Source: Pseudomonas aylmerensis (GTDB taxonomy: Bacteria > Pseudomonadota > Gammaproteobacteria > Pseudomonadales > Pseudomonadaceae). Taken from it: a stretch of 64,000 nucleotides of DNA. Below are positions 17,703 to 28,242 of the stretch, one piece after another; position 1 is the first letter of the stretch; each line of letters opens with the position of its first letter. The translations under genes were made by a program, and so were the position numbers. The stretch covers positions 62,001-126,000 of the forward strand of contig NZ_MAUE01000013.1 in NCBI RefSeq assembly GCF_001702265.1, read 5' to 3'. The notes beneath the pieces were generated by a model. That model was not told the DNA's origin and made no database searches. It saw nothing but the letters and a program-made list of their open reading frames with translations.

Positions 17703-18352
17703 TGTATTACACCGTGCAATTGGAAGGTGAAACGTTATGGCTGCTGGCGGACAAGGCCGTGTATTGGCCTGCGCGCCAGTGTTTGCTGATCGCCGATGCG
17801 CATTTCGGCAAGGCCTCGGCCTACCGCAGCCTCGGGCAACCGGTGCCGCAAGGGACTACCACCGAGAACCTGCAACGACTGGATCGGCTGTTAGCGGCCT
17901 TTACCTGCGCGCGCGTGATCTTCCTGGGCGACTTCCTGCACGGCCCCGGCTCGCATGCCAGTGGCACGCTGGGCGCCTTGCGGGCGTGGCGTGAACGCCA
18001 TACAGGGCTGCACCTGACTTTGATTCGCGGCAATCACGACAAGCGCGCAGGCGATCCGCCGGCGGACTTGGACATTGAGGTGGTCGCGGAGCCGCTGCTG
18101 ATGGGGCCATTCGCACTGCAACACGAACCGGATGCGCATGCCAGCCACCATGTACTCGCGGGCCATGTGCACCCGGTGTATCACTTGCGCGGCAAAGGCC
18201 GGCAACGCTTGCGCCTGCCGTGCTTCCAGCTGGGTAGCCGCGTCAGCCTGTTGCCGGCATTCGGGGCGTTTACGGGGGGTTATGCGGTAGAGCAGGACAA
18301 TGACCACCGAATCTTTGTGATCGGTGATCACGAGGTATGGCCAGTGCGTTGA
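17702..18352 (+). CDS. Ligase-associated metallophosphoesterase/nuclease (MPE family)
   Basis: A 216-residue calcineurin-like metallophosphoesterase (TIGR04123 type, also called PdeM). All five metal-site blocks are present: DAHFGK (Asp32, His34), GDFLHG (Asp77), RGNHDK (Asn111-His112), a late His near residue 148 (SHHVLAGH), and GHVHP just after it. The ATG at 17702 shares its A with the helicase stop codon, so the two proteins are translationally coupled. The P. putida homologue is a manganese-dependent single-strand DNA nuclease (family knowledge), which fits a role in end processing with the helicase, exonuclease and ligase. Confidence 0.92.
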   Translation: MYYTVQLEGETLWLLADKAVYWPARQCLLIADAHFGKASAYRSLGQPVPQGTTTENLQRLDRLLAAFTCARVIFLGDFLHGPGSHASGTLGALRAWRERHTGLHLTLIRGNHDKRAGDPPADLDIEVVAEPLLMGPFALQHEPDAHASHHVLAGHVHPVYHLRGKGRQRLRLPCFQLGSRVSLLPAFGAFTGGYAVEQDNDHRIFVIGDHEVWPVR

Positions 18353-18367
18353 CCGGCCTCCCAGTTA

Positions 18368-18565
18368 TCAGGCGACAGGCGCGGGCGGTGGCTCGTCCGG
18401 AAGGGTCGGTTCACCGGGCTCGGTCGGCTGGGGGTAATCCGGCTCGGGTTGGCCGGGGATGCCGCCTGCGTAGGCGGGATCGGCCATCAGGGACCAGGCC
18501 AGAACACCAATCTGGTTGGGTTCAAGCCGGGCAAGTTCGGCGCTGATTCGCGGGTCGATCTTCAT
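18368..18565 (-). CDS. Small proline-rich hypothetical protein
   Basis: A 65-residue protein of unknown function. The ATG at 18565 has an excellent GAGGAG site 7 bp upstream, which argues for a real gene; an in-frame start five codons earlier would overlap that site. The first half (MKIDPRISAELARLEPNQIG...) is helical and mildly charged. The second half is a repetitive Pro/Glu tail (PGQPEPDYPQP, PDEPPPAPVA). There is no signal peptide, membrane segment or Cys. It is convergent with the phosphoesterase gene (16 bp apart) and lies downstream of dcd on the same strand, so it may be co-transcribed with it. Confidence 0.65.
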   Translation of the reverse strand: MKIDPRISAELARLEPNQIGVLAWSLMADPAYAGGIPGQPEPDYPQPTEPGEPTLPDEPPPAPVA

Positions 18566-18673
18566 AAAAGTACTCCTCAAGCGTGGCCCGGCGCGTCTTG
18601 CACGCGCCGAGGCAGTACACCCAATAGAGTCACTTTCCGCAGACTAATTCCCTTGGCGTGTAGGACCTTTCGA

Positions 18674-19240
18674 TCAAGCGCGCGGCAAGGTCACGCCACG
18701 CTGGCCCTGGTACTTGCCGCCACGGTCCTTATAGGACACTTCACAGGCCTCATCGGACTGCAGGAACAGCATCTGCGCCACGCCTTCGTTGGCGTAGATC
18801 TTCGCCGGCAGCGTGGTGGTGTTGGAGAACTCCAGGGTCACGTGACCTTCCCACTCAGGCTCGAGCGGCGTCACGTTGACGATAATGCCGCAGCGAGCGT
18901 AGGTGCTCTTGCCCAGGCAGATGGTCAGCACGTCGCGCGGAATGCGGAAAAACTCCACGGTACGCGCCAGGGCGAAGGAGTTTGGCGGGATGATGCACAC
19001 GTCGCTCTTCACGTCGACGAAGCTTTTTTCGTCGAAGTTTTTCGGATCGACGGTCGCCGAATTGATATTGGTGAACACCTTGAATTCATCGGCGCAACGC
19101 ACATCGTAGCCGTAGCTGGAAACCCCGTAGGAAATCAGGCGTTCAGCGCCTTCGCCACGCATCTGGCGCTCTACGAAGGGCTCGATCATGCCGTGCTCTT
19201 GCGCCATGCGGCGAATCCACTTGTCCGATTTGATGCTCAT
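18674..19240 (-). CDS. dcd: dCTP deaminase
   Basis: A 188-residue deaminase that converts dCTP to dUTP, feeding dTMP synthesis. The protein matches the proteobacterial trimeric enzyme in length and motifs: the [11 protein letters not shown] segment near residue 38, [20 protein letters not shown], the nucleotide-binding [10 protein letters not shown] near residue 110, and the catalytic-site region [13 protein letters not shown] near residue 132, with a [18 protein letters not shown] tail typical of Dcd. The 108-bp stretch after it contains a perfect 8-bp hairpin (18589-18596/18602-18609) without a T-run. Confidence 0.95.
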   Translation of the reverse strand: MSIKSDKWIRRMAQEHGMIEPFVERQMRGEGAERLISYGVSSYGYDVRCADEFKVFTNINSATVDPKNFDEKSFVDVKSDVCIIPPNSFALARTVEFFRIPRDVLTICLGKSTYARCGIIVNVTPLEPEWEGHVTLEFSNTTTLPAKIYANEGVAQMLFLQSDEACEVSYKDRGGKYQGQRGVTLPRA

Positions 19241-19629
19241 GGCGGGTGTCCTGAATAGCGAGGTGGAAAAATTCTGTGGGGCATCTTACCGGGGCCAGCG
19301 TTGGGGTTCAAAGGGCGTGGGGGATTTGTTGATGAATGCGCACGCTCCTGTAAGTCGCGGCCAGCGGGGCCGGGACCCGGGTTGCAGGCGCTGGTGGCGG
19401 TAAATACCACCGCCAGTCACGAAAATAGAGAAACCTTCGGAAATACCATTGGCACGTCCCGGAAAAAGGGTTAAGGTGGCGCCACTGTGCTGCTTGTGTC
19501 ACTGAGAATCTCTACACGATATGTTGAATTTCGATCCAACCATCTCCAAGAATTTTTCCTGCTCTTTGCACTCAGTCTCGGCCAGGGCTTTTCCTGAGTC
19601 GCAGTTAACTTTGTCCAAGGAGATACACC
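19241..19629. other. 389-bp divergent intergenic region between dcd and capB
   Basis: This region must hold the dcd promoter (- strand) and the capB promoter and leader (+ strand). A small hairpin is visible at about 19394-19415 (TGGCGGT/ACCGCCA). The last 100 bp are AT-richer and end in the strong AAGGAG site (19616-19621) of capB, fitting a long cold-shock 5' leader. I could not assign -35/-10 boxes with confidence, and I see no convincing gene here. Confidence 0.5.
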
Positions 19630-19839
19630 ATGTCTAATCGCCAAACTGGTACCGTTAAGTGGTTCAACGATGAAAAAGGCTTCGGCTTCATCACTCCACA
19701 ATCCGGTGACGACCTGTTCGTTCACTTCAAAGCTATCCAATCCGACGGCTTCAAAAGCCTGAAAGAAGGCCAACAGGTTTCTTTCATCGCTACCCGCGGT
19801 CAGAAAGGCATGCAAGCTGAAGAAGTTCAAGTTATCTAA
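19630..19839 (+). CDS. capB: Cold-shock protein CapB (CspA family)
   Basis: A 69-residue single-domain OB-fold nucleic-acid-binding protein. RNP1 is KGFGFI (residues 15-20) and RNP2 is LFVHF (residues 29-33), with surface aromatics [20 protein letters not shown] as in all CspA-type RNA chaperones. The sequence is practically the Pseudomonas CapB consensus. AAGGAG lies 8 bp upstream of the ATG. Codon choice is richer in AT than in surrounding genes, as usual for highly expressed csp genes. It is monocistronic: a strong intrinsic terminator follows 18 bp after the stop. Confidence 0.95.
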   Translation: MSNRQTGTVKWFNDEKGFGFITPQSGDDLFVHFKAIQSDGFKSLKEGQQVSFIATRGQKGMQAEEVQVI

Positions 19840-19857
19840 CTTGTACTGACTTAGTCG

Positions 19858-19890
19858 AAAAAACCTCGCCCTCAAAAGCGGGGTTTTTTT
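19858..19890 (+). terminator. Intrinsic terminator of capB
   Basis: AAAAAACCTCGC (19858-19869) pairs with GCGGGGTTTTTT (19878-19889) with one G-T wobble and an 8-nt loop. The T-run serves the + strand and the A-run could serve rpoS transcripts from the other side. Confidence 0.9.
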
Positions 19891-19930
19891 ATGCCTGCAA
19901 TTTGGTGCTGTGATGCCGCGCACAAAGCAA

Positions 19931-20020
19931 TGTGGGAGCGGGCTTGCTCGCGAAAGCGATGGATCAGTCAGGACATCTGCCTACTGATACTGCGCATTCG
20001 CGAGCAAGCCCGCTCCCACA
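19931..20020. repeat. REPIN between capB and rpoS
   Basis: Perfect 24-bp inverted arms (19931-19954, 19997-20020) are separated by 42 bp, identical in arms and spacing to the REPIN at 2391-2480. It separates two convergent genes and coincides with a suspected synteny break. Confidence 0.92.
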
Positions 20021-20036
20021 TTTCGTCCTGCGTCAC

Positions 20037-21041
20037 CTATTGGAACAACGACTCACTCGACAAGCCATTCTTCTCCAGGATCTCACGCAAGCGCTTGAGC
20101 CCTTCTACCTGGATCTGCCGCACCCGCTCACGGGTCAGGCCGATCTCCAGGCCTACATCCTCCAGGGTGCTGCTCTCGTGGCCACGCAGGCCGAAGCGGC
20201 GGATCACCACCTCACGCTGCTTGTCCGTGAGCTCCGACAACCACTGGTCAATGCTTTGGGACAGATCATCGTCCTGCAACAGCTCGCAAGGATCTGTAGG
20301 ACGATCATCCGTCAGGGTGTCCAGCAGGGTTTTATCCGAATCCGGACCCAGCGAGACGTCGACCGAAGACACCCGCTCGTTAAGGCCCAGCATGCGCTTG
20401 ACCTCCCCTACCGGTTTTTCCAGCAGGTTGGCGATTTCTTCGGGCGAGGGTTCATGATCGAGTTTTTGTGTCAGCTCACGCGCTGCCCGCAGGTAGACGT
20501 TGAGCTCCTTGACCACATGGATCGGCAGCCGGATCGTGCGGGTCTGATTCATGATCGCCCGTTCGATGGTCTGGCGAATCCACCAGGTGGCATAGGTTGA
20601 GAAGCGGAAGCCCCGCTCAGGGTCGAACTTCTCCACCGCCCGGATCAAGCCCAGGTTGCCTTCCTCGATCAGGTCCAACAGCGACAGCCCACGATTGACG
20701 TAGCGTCGAGCGATTTTCACCACCAGTCGCAGGTTGCTTTCAATCATGCGCTTGCGCCCAGCCGGATCGCCCTTTTGCGACAAGCGCGCAAAATGGACTT
20801 CTTCTTCGGGGGTCAGCAGGGGGGAAAAGCCGATTTCATTGAGGTACAGCTGGGTCGCGTCGAGCGCCCGGGTGTAGTCAATGTATTTGTGTTGCTTTAA
20901 CGCGGTGGAGTTCTTGGATTTGGTACGAACTGAAGGTACAGCAGGTCCCTCATTCGACATCGATTCCGTAGCGATACCGGTCTCCATAAGGAGAACCTCA
21001 TCGTCGATGTCAAACTCCGGCGCTTCTTTACTGAGAGCCAT
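20037..21041 (-). CDS. rpoS: RNA polymerase sigma factor RpoS (sigma-38)
   Basis: A 334-residue group 2 sigma factor, the stationary-phase and general stress regulator. Regions are in order: region 1.2 ([20 protein letters not shown] near residue 62), region 2 with the RNA polymerase-binding [22 protein letters not shown] and the -10 recognition helix [19 protein letters not shown], region 3 ([21 protein letters not shown]), and region 4.2 with the -35 helix [20 protein letters not shown]. The length equals the Pseudomonas orthologue and the reading frame is intact. It is the last gene of the surE-pcm-nlpD-rpoS group; in related species its main promoter lies inside nlpD. On the 3' side the usual rsmZ and fdxA are not found. 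Confidence 0.98.
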   Translation of the reverse strand: MALSKEAPEFDIDDEVLLMETGIATESMSNEGPAVPSVRTKSKNSTALKQHKYIDYTRALDATQLYLNEIGFSPLLTPEEEVHFARLSQKGDPAGRKRMIESNLRLVVKIARRYVNRGLSLLDLIEEGNLGLIRAVEKFDPERGFRFSTYATWWIRQTIERAIMNQTRTIRLPIHVVKELNVYLRAARELTQKLDHEPSPEEIANLLEKPVGEVKRMLGLNERVSSVDVSLGPDSDKTLLDTLTDDRPTDPCELLQDDDLSQSIDQWLSELTDKQREVVIRRFGLRGHESSTLEDVGLEIGLTRERVRQIQVEGLKRLREILEKNGLSSESLFQ

Positions 21042-21106
21042 TGTTATAGTCCTTTGGTGAGTTCGACCTCAAGCTCAAGCGACGCCTTTATCCTTGGCAA
21101 CGCTGG

Positions 21107-21137
21107 AGCCTGTTCCTTCTACGTGAGGGAACAGGCT
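21107..21137 (-). promoter_or_regulatory. Strong hairpin in the nlpD-rpoS gap (rpoS leader)
   Basis: AGCCTGTTCC (21107-21116) and GGAACAGGCT (21128-21137) form a perfect 10-bp stem with an 11-nt loop, located 66 bp upstream of the rpoS start and 11 bp after the nlpD stop. There is no T-run. It would be in the 5' leader of any rpoS transcript started inside nlpD, so it may stabilise the mRNA or influence translation. Confidence 0.6.
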
Positions 21138-21147
21138 GTGCAACACA

Positions 21148-21984
21148 TCAACGACGGGGTAGGAATTGCAGCGGATCTACGGGCTTCCCCTGACGGCGAA
21201 TCTCAAAGTGCAGTTTCACCCGGTCTGTACCAGTTGACCCCATTTCGGCAATTGTCTGTCCGACTTTGACCTGCTGCCCCTCCCGAACCAACAGCCTGCG
21301 GTTGTGACCGTAGGCACTGACGTAGGTATCGCTGTGTTTGATGATGACCAGCTCGCCGTAGCCCCGTAAACCACTCCCGGCGTACACCACTGTCCCATCA
21401 GACGCAGCTAAAACAGGCTGTCCCAAATCTCCGGCGATATCAATGCCTTTATTCAAACTACCGTTTGAAGAGAATTTTCCAATCAATACACCGTTTGAAG
21501 GCCACCCCCAACCGGTCGGTGCAGGCCCTGCCGGCGGCAGCGGCGCGGGTGCCGGCTTGCTCGCAACCGTAGGCGCGGCGGTGCCTGCAGGCCGGGTGAT
21601 GATGGTGGTCTTGCTCGAAGACGACGGCGAAGATCCGCTGTTTGTCACCACTGCCGTAGGCGTTGAACCGGTGCGGCCATCGAAGCGAATGGTCTGACCC
21701 GGATGTATCGTATACGGCACAGGAATATTGTTGCGAGCTGCAAGCGCCTTGTAGTCCCAGCCATAACGGAAGGCAATCGAGAACAGTGTGTCGCCTTTGC
21801 GAACCACGTACTGGCCAGTGGTGACCGTCGGCTTTTGCGGCACTGCGCTATTACGGTCAACCACCCGCGCGCCGCTGCTTGGCGAGCTGGAGCACGCCGC
21901 CAACAGGGAACTCAAGACAAGGCCAAGCACCAGTCGCTGAAAGCTTGTTTTACTCATACGCTGCGCAAGACCTGTGAGACTCAC
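21148..21984 (-). CDS. nlpD: Lipoprotein NlpD, LysM/M23 peptidase-like amidase activator
   Basis: A 278-residue outer-membrane lipoprotein. The GTG at 21984 is chosen because GGGAG lies 6 bp upstream and MSLTGLAQRMSKTSFQ is the usual Pseudomonas N-terminus; the ATG nine codons later has no such site. The lipobox LAAC puts the lipidated Cys at residue 31. A LysM domain follows (YVVRKGDTLFSIAFRYGWDY, about residues 58-102), then a Ser/Pro/Ala-rich linker and a C-terminal LytM/M23 domain (from about residue 170). NlpD-type proteins activate AmiC at the septum and normally have a degenerate metal site. The rpoS promoter is expected within this gene, linking its transcription to the stress regulator. 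Confidence 0.93.
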   Translation of the reverse strand: MSLTGLAQRMSKTSFQRLVLGLVLSSLLAACSSSPSSGARVVDRNSAVPQKPTVTTGQYVVRKGDTLFSIAFRYGWDYKALAARNNIPVPYTIHPGQTIRFDGRTGSTPTAVVTNSGSSPSSSSKTTIITRPAGTAAPTVASKPAPAPLPPAGPAPTGWGWPSNGVLIGKFSSNGSLNKGIDIAGDLGQPVLAASDGTVVYAGSGLRGYGELVIIKHSDTYVSAYGHNRRLLVREGQQVKVGQTIAEMGSTGTDRVKLHFEIRRQGKPVDPLQFLPRR

Positions 21985-22192
21985 CCGCCGCTCCCTTTGT
22001 GGTGGCTGAACATGAACGCCTGTATCAGGCTTGAAATATGACGCAAGTATAACTGGGCATTGGCTTTTTACCGGCACACGACTGAAACGAAAAATTCATC
22101 CTGTTGAATGCCGCCGCTCATCTTGTTGACTCGATGAACCCCGCCGTAAGACACATCCTCACCAGCAGAATTCACTGCCCATGAACAAATGA

Positions 22193-23606
<1,414 letters not shown>

Positions 23607-23619
<13 letters not shown>

Positions 23620-24665
23620 GGGTTGTCCGTCTGCCCCACCGGCACCAGATCAACAAGCTCGCGCACCAAGACAGTGGCGAAGCATCCGGCCGGCAGGACG
23701 AATTCCAATTGCAGAATGTCCAGCGAGGGATAATGCCACGTCAACCCGCCAATGGGCAGTCGCAGAATGCGACGTTCCTGGCTCATGCCGGCTTTCACCA
23801 GCCAATCGCGCAGGTCTGCTTCTTCGGCGGCAATCGCCTGTTCCAACGCGTGGGTGGCACCCGCCGCCGGTGAGTCGCCCTCGCCCCACTGTGGGCCGGT
23901 GGGGTGCAGGTCCAGAATCGCCAGGCGCGGGTCGCTGCATTCCGCCTCCCCCGCCGGAAAAAAGCTGCGACTGTCGGTGAACGCCAGCAGGTCGCCGACC
24001 TGGGCCTTCTGCCACGAACCATCGGCCACACGGGCTGCCAGGACTCTGTTGAACAGGTAGCTGCGCGCAGTAGACAGCAAGCGCGAACGCACATTGCGCT
24101 GTTCCGGCAAGGCCTTGCGCGCCGCCCATTCGCGGGCGTCGGCGACGTTGCCGCCATTGTGACCAAAGCGCTGCGCGCCGAAGTAGTTCGGAATGCCGTG
24201 TTGGGCAATCAGTTGCAACCGCGCGTCGATGGCGGCGGTGTCACCGTCCAACTGGGTCAGGCGCAAGGTGAAACCGTTGGCCGAATGCGCGCCCCGCTGC
24301 AGCTTGCGTTTGTGCCGACCGGTCTTGAGGATCTTGAGGGTGTCGTTTTCGGCGCCGCTCATGTCCGGGTCGGCCTTGCCCGGCAGTTGCACGCTGAACC
24401 ATTGGCGGGTCAACGCCTGGCGGTCCTTGAGCCCGGCGTAGCTGACGGTGCGCAACGGCACGCCAGCGGCCTTGGCAATCCGCCGCGCAGCTTCTTCGGT
24501 ATTCAGACCGCGCTTTTCCACCCACAGCCACAGGTGCTCGCCCTCGCCGCTCAGCGGGATGTCCAGCACCTCGTCCACCTGGAAATCTTCCGCCGTGGCC
24601 TTGAGGACCGCGCTGCCCAAGGCCTCGCCGTAGGCCCGTGGGCCCAGCAGTTGCAGGTCATTCAT
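23607..24665 (-). CDS. truD: tRNA pseudouridine-13 synthase TruD
   Basis: A 352-residue pseudouridine synthase that modifies U13 of tRNA-Glu and others. The catalytic region [19 protein letters not shown] (Asp in the GLKDR motif, near residue 80) is present, as are the N-terminal EDFQVDEVL and the [18 protein letters not shown] segment near residue 155, all TruD hallmarks. The ATG at 24665 overlaps the ispF stop by 4 bp. The length agrees with the Pseudomonas family. Confidence 0.95.
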
Positions 24666-25135
24666 GCGCGCAGCAACAAGGCGACGGAGTGCACCGCGAT
24701 GCCCTCTTCACGACCGGTAAACCCGAGCTTTTCGGTGGTGGTGGCTTTCACGTTGACTTGATCCAATTCAATTTGCAGGTCTGCGGCAATCAGCGCGCGC
24801 ATCGATTCGATATGCGGGGCCATTTTCGGCGCCTGGGCCACGATGGTGTTGTCGACGTTGCCGACCTTCCAGCCCTTGGCGTGGATCAGGCCGACCACAT
24901 GGCGCAGCAACACGCGGCTGTCCGCACCCTTGAAGGTGGGGTCGGTGTCCGGAAAGTGCTTGCCGATATCGCCCAACGCCGCTGCGCCGAGCAAGGCATC
25001 GCTCAAGGCATGCAGGACAACGTCGCCGTCGGAATGAGCCAGCAACCCATGGTGGTGTGCAATGCGCACGCCGCCCAGGGTGATGAAATCGCCTTCAGCG
25101 AAACGGTGCACATCGTAGCCGTGGCCAATACGCAT
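24662..25135 (-). CDS. ispF: 2-C-methyl-D-erythritol 2,4-cyclodiphosphate synthase
   Basis: A 157-residue enzyme of the non-mevalonate (MEP) isoprenoid pathway. It forms the cyclodiphosphate from the CDP-ME 2-phosphate. The zinc ligands are in [11 protein letters not shown] (Asp8, His10) and the loop [20 protein letters not shown]; the C-terminal [15 protein letters not shown] is also conserved. The partner gene ispD lies about 3.4 kb upstream in transcriptional terms, separated by the formaldehyde-detoxification genes, and dxr is also in this window. Confidence 0.97.
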   Translation of the reverse strand: MRIGHGYDVHRFAEGDFITLGGVRIAHHHGLLAHSDGDVVLHALSDALLGAAALGDIGKHFPDTDPTFKGADSRVLLRHVVGLIHAKGWKVGNVDNTIVAQAPKMAPHIESMRALIAADLQIELDQVNVKATTTEKLGFTGREEGIAVHSVALLLRA

Positions 25136-25189
25136 AAAAAAACGCCCCGATTTAATTCAGGGCGTGATTCTACCTACTTTTGCCTCACA

Positions 25190-26035
25190 TTAACCGAGCA
25201 AAGCACGACCATGGTGTCGCAAATGGTCTTCGATGAAGCTGGCGATAAAGAAGTAGCTGTGGTCATAGCCGGGCTGCAGGCGCAGTTCCAGCGGATGGTT
25301 GGCGGCCTTGGCCGCTTGCTGCAAGGCTTCCGGCTTGAGTTGCACGGCGAGGAAGTCGTCGCGGTCGCCCTGGTCTACCAGCAGCGGCAGCTTCTGCGAG
25401 GCTTCACTGATCAACACGCAGGCATCCCATTCACGCCATTTCGAGCGCTCTTCGCCCAAGTAACGGGAGAAGGCTTTCTGGCCCCAGGGGCAATCCATCG
25501 GGTTGTTGATCGGCGAAAATGCCGACACCGACAGGTAACGCCCGGGGTTGCGCAAGGCACACACCAGCGCACCATGGCCGCCCATGGAGTGCCCGCTGAT
25601 CCCGCGTTTATCCGATGCGGGGAAATGGGCCTCGACCAGTGCCGGCAATTCCTGCACCACGTAGTCATGCATCCGATAGTGCTTGGCCCAGGGTTGCTGG
25701 GTCGCATTGAGGTAGAAGCCGGCGCCAAGGCCGAAATCCCATGCATTATCCGGATCACCGGGTACACCGGGGCCACGGGGACTGGTGTCCGGCGCCACGA
25801 TGATCAACCCCAGCTCGGCGGCCATGCGCTGGGCGCCGGCCTTCTGCATGAAGTTTTCGTCGGTGCAGGTCAGCCCGGACAGCCAGTACAGCACCGGCAA
25901 CTTGCCGCCCTGCTCCGCTTGCGGGGGCAGGTAGACGGCGAAAGTCATGTCGCAATCGAGCACATCGGAACGATGCTTGTAGCGTTTATGCCAGCCACCA
26001 AAACTCTTCTGGCATGAGATGTTTTCCAGGGTCAT
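25190..26035 (-). CDS. fghA: S-formylglutathione hydrolase
   Basis: A 281-residue serine esterase (esterase D family) that hydrolyses S-formylglutathione to formate and glutathione, the second step of glutathione-dependent formaldehyde removal. The nucleophile is Ser150 in GHSMGGHG. The Asp and His of the triad fall in DQGDRDDFL and [12 protein letters not shown], and [12 protein letters not shown] near residue 51 gives the oxyanion region. The ATG at 26035 has GGGAG 7-8 bp upstream; a more distal start would extend into the repeat region. It lies 88 bp after adhC on the same strand. Confidence 0.95.
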   Translation of the reverse strand: MTLENISCQKSFGGWHKRYKHRSDVLDCDMTFAVYLPPQAEQGGKLPVLYWLSGLTCTDENFMQKAGAQRMAAELGLIIVAPDTSPRGPGVPGDPDNAWDFGLGAGFYLNATQQPWAKHYRMHDYVVQELPALVEAHFPASDKRGISGHSMGGHGALVCALRNPGRYLSVSAFSPINNPMDCPWGQKAFSRYLGEERSKWREWDACVLISEASQKLPLLVDQGDRDDFLAVQLKPEALQQAAKAANHPLELRLQPGYDHSYFFIASFIEDHLRHHGRALLG

Positions 26036-26051
26036 GAGAATGCTCCCAGCT

Positions 26052-26119
26052 GCAAGCGGCAAGCAATCAGCTGCAAGTAAGGCGTGCTCACTTTAAGCTT
26101 GTCGCTTGTGGCTTGCCGC
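26052..26119. repeat. Inverted repeat between adhC and fghA
   Basis: GCGGCAAGC (26056-26064) is inverted as GCTTGCCGC (26111-26119). Flanking AGCTGCAAG units occur at 26049 and 26069. This AGCTGCAAG/GGCAAGC type of palindrome is different from the TGTGGGAGC REPs elsewhere. It may form an mRNA hairpin between the two detoxification genes. Confidence 0.65.
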
Positions 26120-26123
26120 CGCT

Positions 26124-27254
<1,131 letters not shown>

Positions 27255-27289
27255 TTAAAAACTGAGACGGTGAGTGTAAAACATGGCTA

Positions 27290-27307
27290 CCTGATTAATA
27301 ATCCAGG
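27290..27307. promoter_or_regulatory. Candidate LysR-type operator between adhC and its regulator
   Basis: CCTGATTAATAATCCAGG is an AT-centred imperfect palindrome in the middle of the divergent promoter region, 39 bp before the regulator ATG. The shape fits a LysR recognition site but was picked by eye only. Confidence 0.3.
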
Positions 27308-27345
27308 CGAAAGCAAAACTTTATTGCTGTACAGGGATAATCGCC

Positions 27346-28242
27346 ATGCTGGAAAACCGCTGGGAAGGCATCGATGAGTTCGTCGCCGTCGCCGAGTGCA
27401 GCCAATTCACTGCAGCAGCCGAGCGGCTGGGCGTGTCGTCGTCGCATATCAGCCGGCAAGTGGCACGCCTGGAAGAACGCCTGCAGACGCGTTTGCTCTA
27501 TCGCAGCACGCGCAAAGTGACGCTGACTGAGGCCGGCCAGACTTTCCTGCAACATTGCCAACGCCTGCAGGATGGCCGCGAGGAAGCGTTGCGCGCCGTG
27601 GGTGACCTGACCAGCGAGCCCAAGGGCATGTTGCGCATGACCTGCGCCGTGGCCTACGGCGAGCGCTTTATCGTGCCGTTGGTGACGCGGTTCATGGCGC
27701 TGTATCCGCAGTTGCGGGTAGATATCGAATTGACCAATCGCCAGCTCGACCTGGTGCACGAGGGCCTGGACCTGGCGATTCGCCTGGGACGCTTGCAGGA
27801 TTCACGCATGGTCGCCAGCCGCCTCGCTCCCCGGCGCATGTACCTGTGCGCGTCACCGTCCTACCTCGCCCGGTATGGTCGGCCACATAGTTTGTCGGAA
27901 TTGAGCCGGCACAACTGCCTGATCGGCAGCTCGGATATCTGGCAACTGGCCCAGGACGGGCGCGAATTTTCCCAGCGGGTGCAGGGCAATTGGCGCTGCA
28001 ACAGTGGGCAAGCGGTGTTGGACGCGGCCTTGCAAGGCGTCGGCTTGTGCCAGTTGCCGGATTATTACGTCCTGGAGCACTTGCACAGCGGTGCACTGGT
28101 GTCACTGCTAGAGGCGCATCAGCCGCCGAATACGGCGGTGTGGGCGCTGTATCCGCAGCAACGGCACTTGTCGCCGAAGGTAAGGAAATTAGTGGATTTC
28201 TTGAAGGAAGGGTTGGCTGAGCGGCCGGAGTACAGCCGGTAA
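27346..28242 (+). CDS. gfnR: LysR-family transcriptional regulator, formaldehyde-detoxification associated (PA3630/GfnR-like)
   Basis: A 298-residue LysR regulator. The N-terminal winged helix-turn-helix is typical (FVAVAECSQFTAAAERLGVS, SSHISRQVARLEERL). The effector domain (about residues 90-290) has the usual two lobes. It is transcribed away from adhC-fghA, as PA3630 is in P. aeruginosa, which makes activation of adhC by a formaldehyde- or glutathione-adduct signal the likely role. The last two codons and the stop (28234-28242) form the start of a 58-bp direct repeat whose second copy lies at 28440, so the gene's end has been duplicated. Confidence 0.88.
   Translation: MLENRWEGIDEFVAVAECSQFTAAAERLGVSSSHISRQVARLEERLQTRLLYRSTRKVTLTEAGQTFLQHCQRLQDGREEALRAVGDLTSEPKGMLRMTCAVAYGERFIVPLVTRFMALYPQLRVDIELTNRQLDLVHEGLDLAIRLGRLQDSRMVASRLAPRRMYLCASPSYLARYGRPHSLSELSRHNCLIGSSDIWQLAQDGREFSQRVQGNWRCNSGQAVLDAALQGVGLCQLPDYYVLEHLHSGALVSLLEAHQPPNTAVWALYPQQRHLSPKVRKLVDFLKEGLAERPEYSR

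Noticed and set aside
19308..19502. 64-codon frame on the - strand in the dcd-capB gap
   Set aside because: Trp/Arg/Pro-rich translation with no ribosome-binding site, lying across the capB promoter region.
19840..20036. Possible rsmZ small RNA downstream of rpoS
   Set aside because: The interval holds the capB terminator and a REPIN. No series of GGA motifs in hairpin loops is seen.
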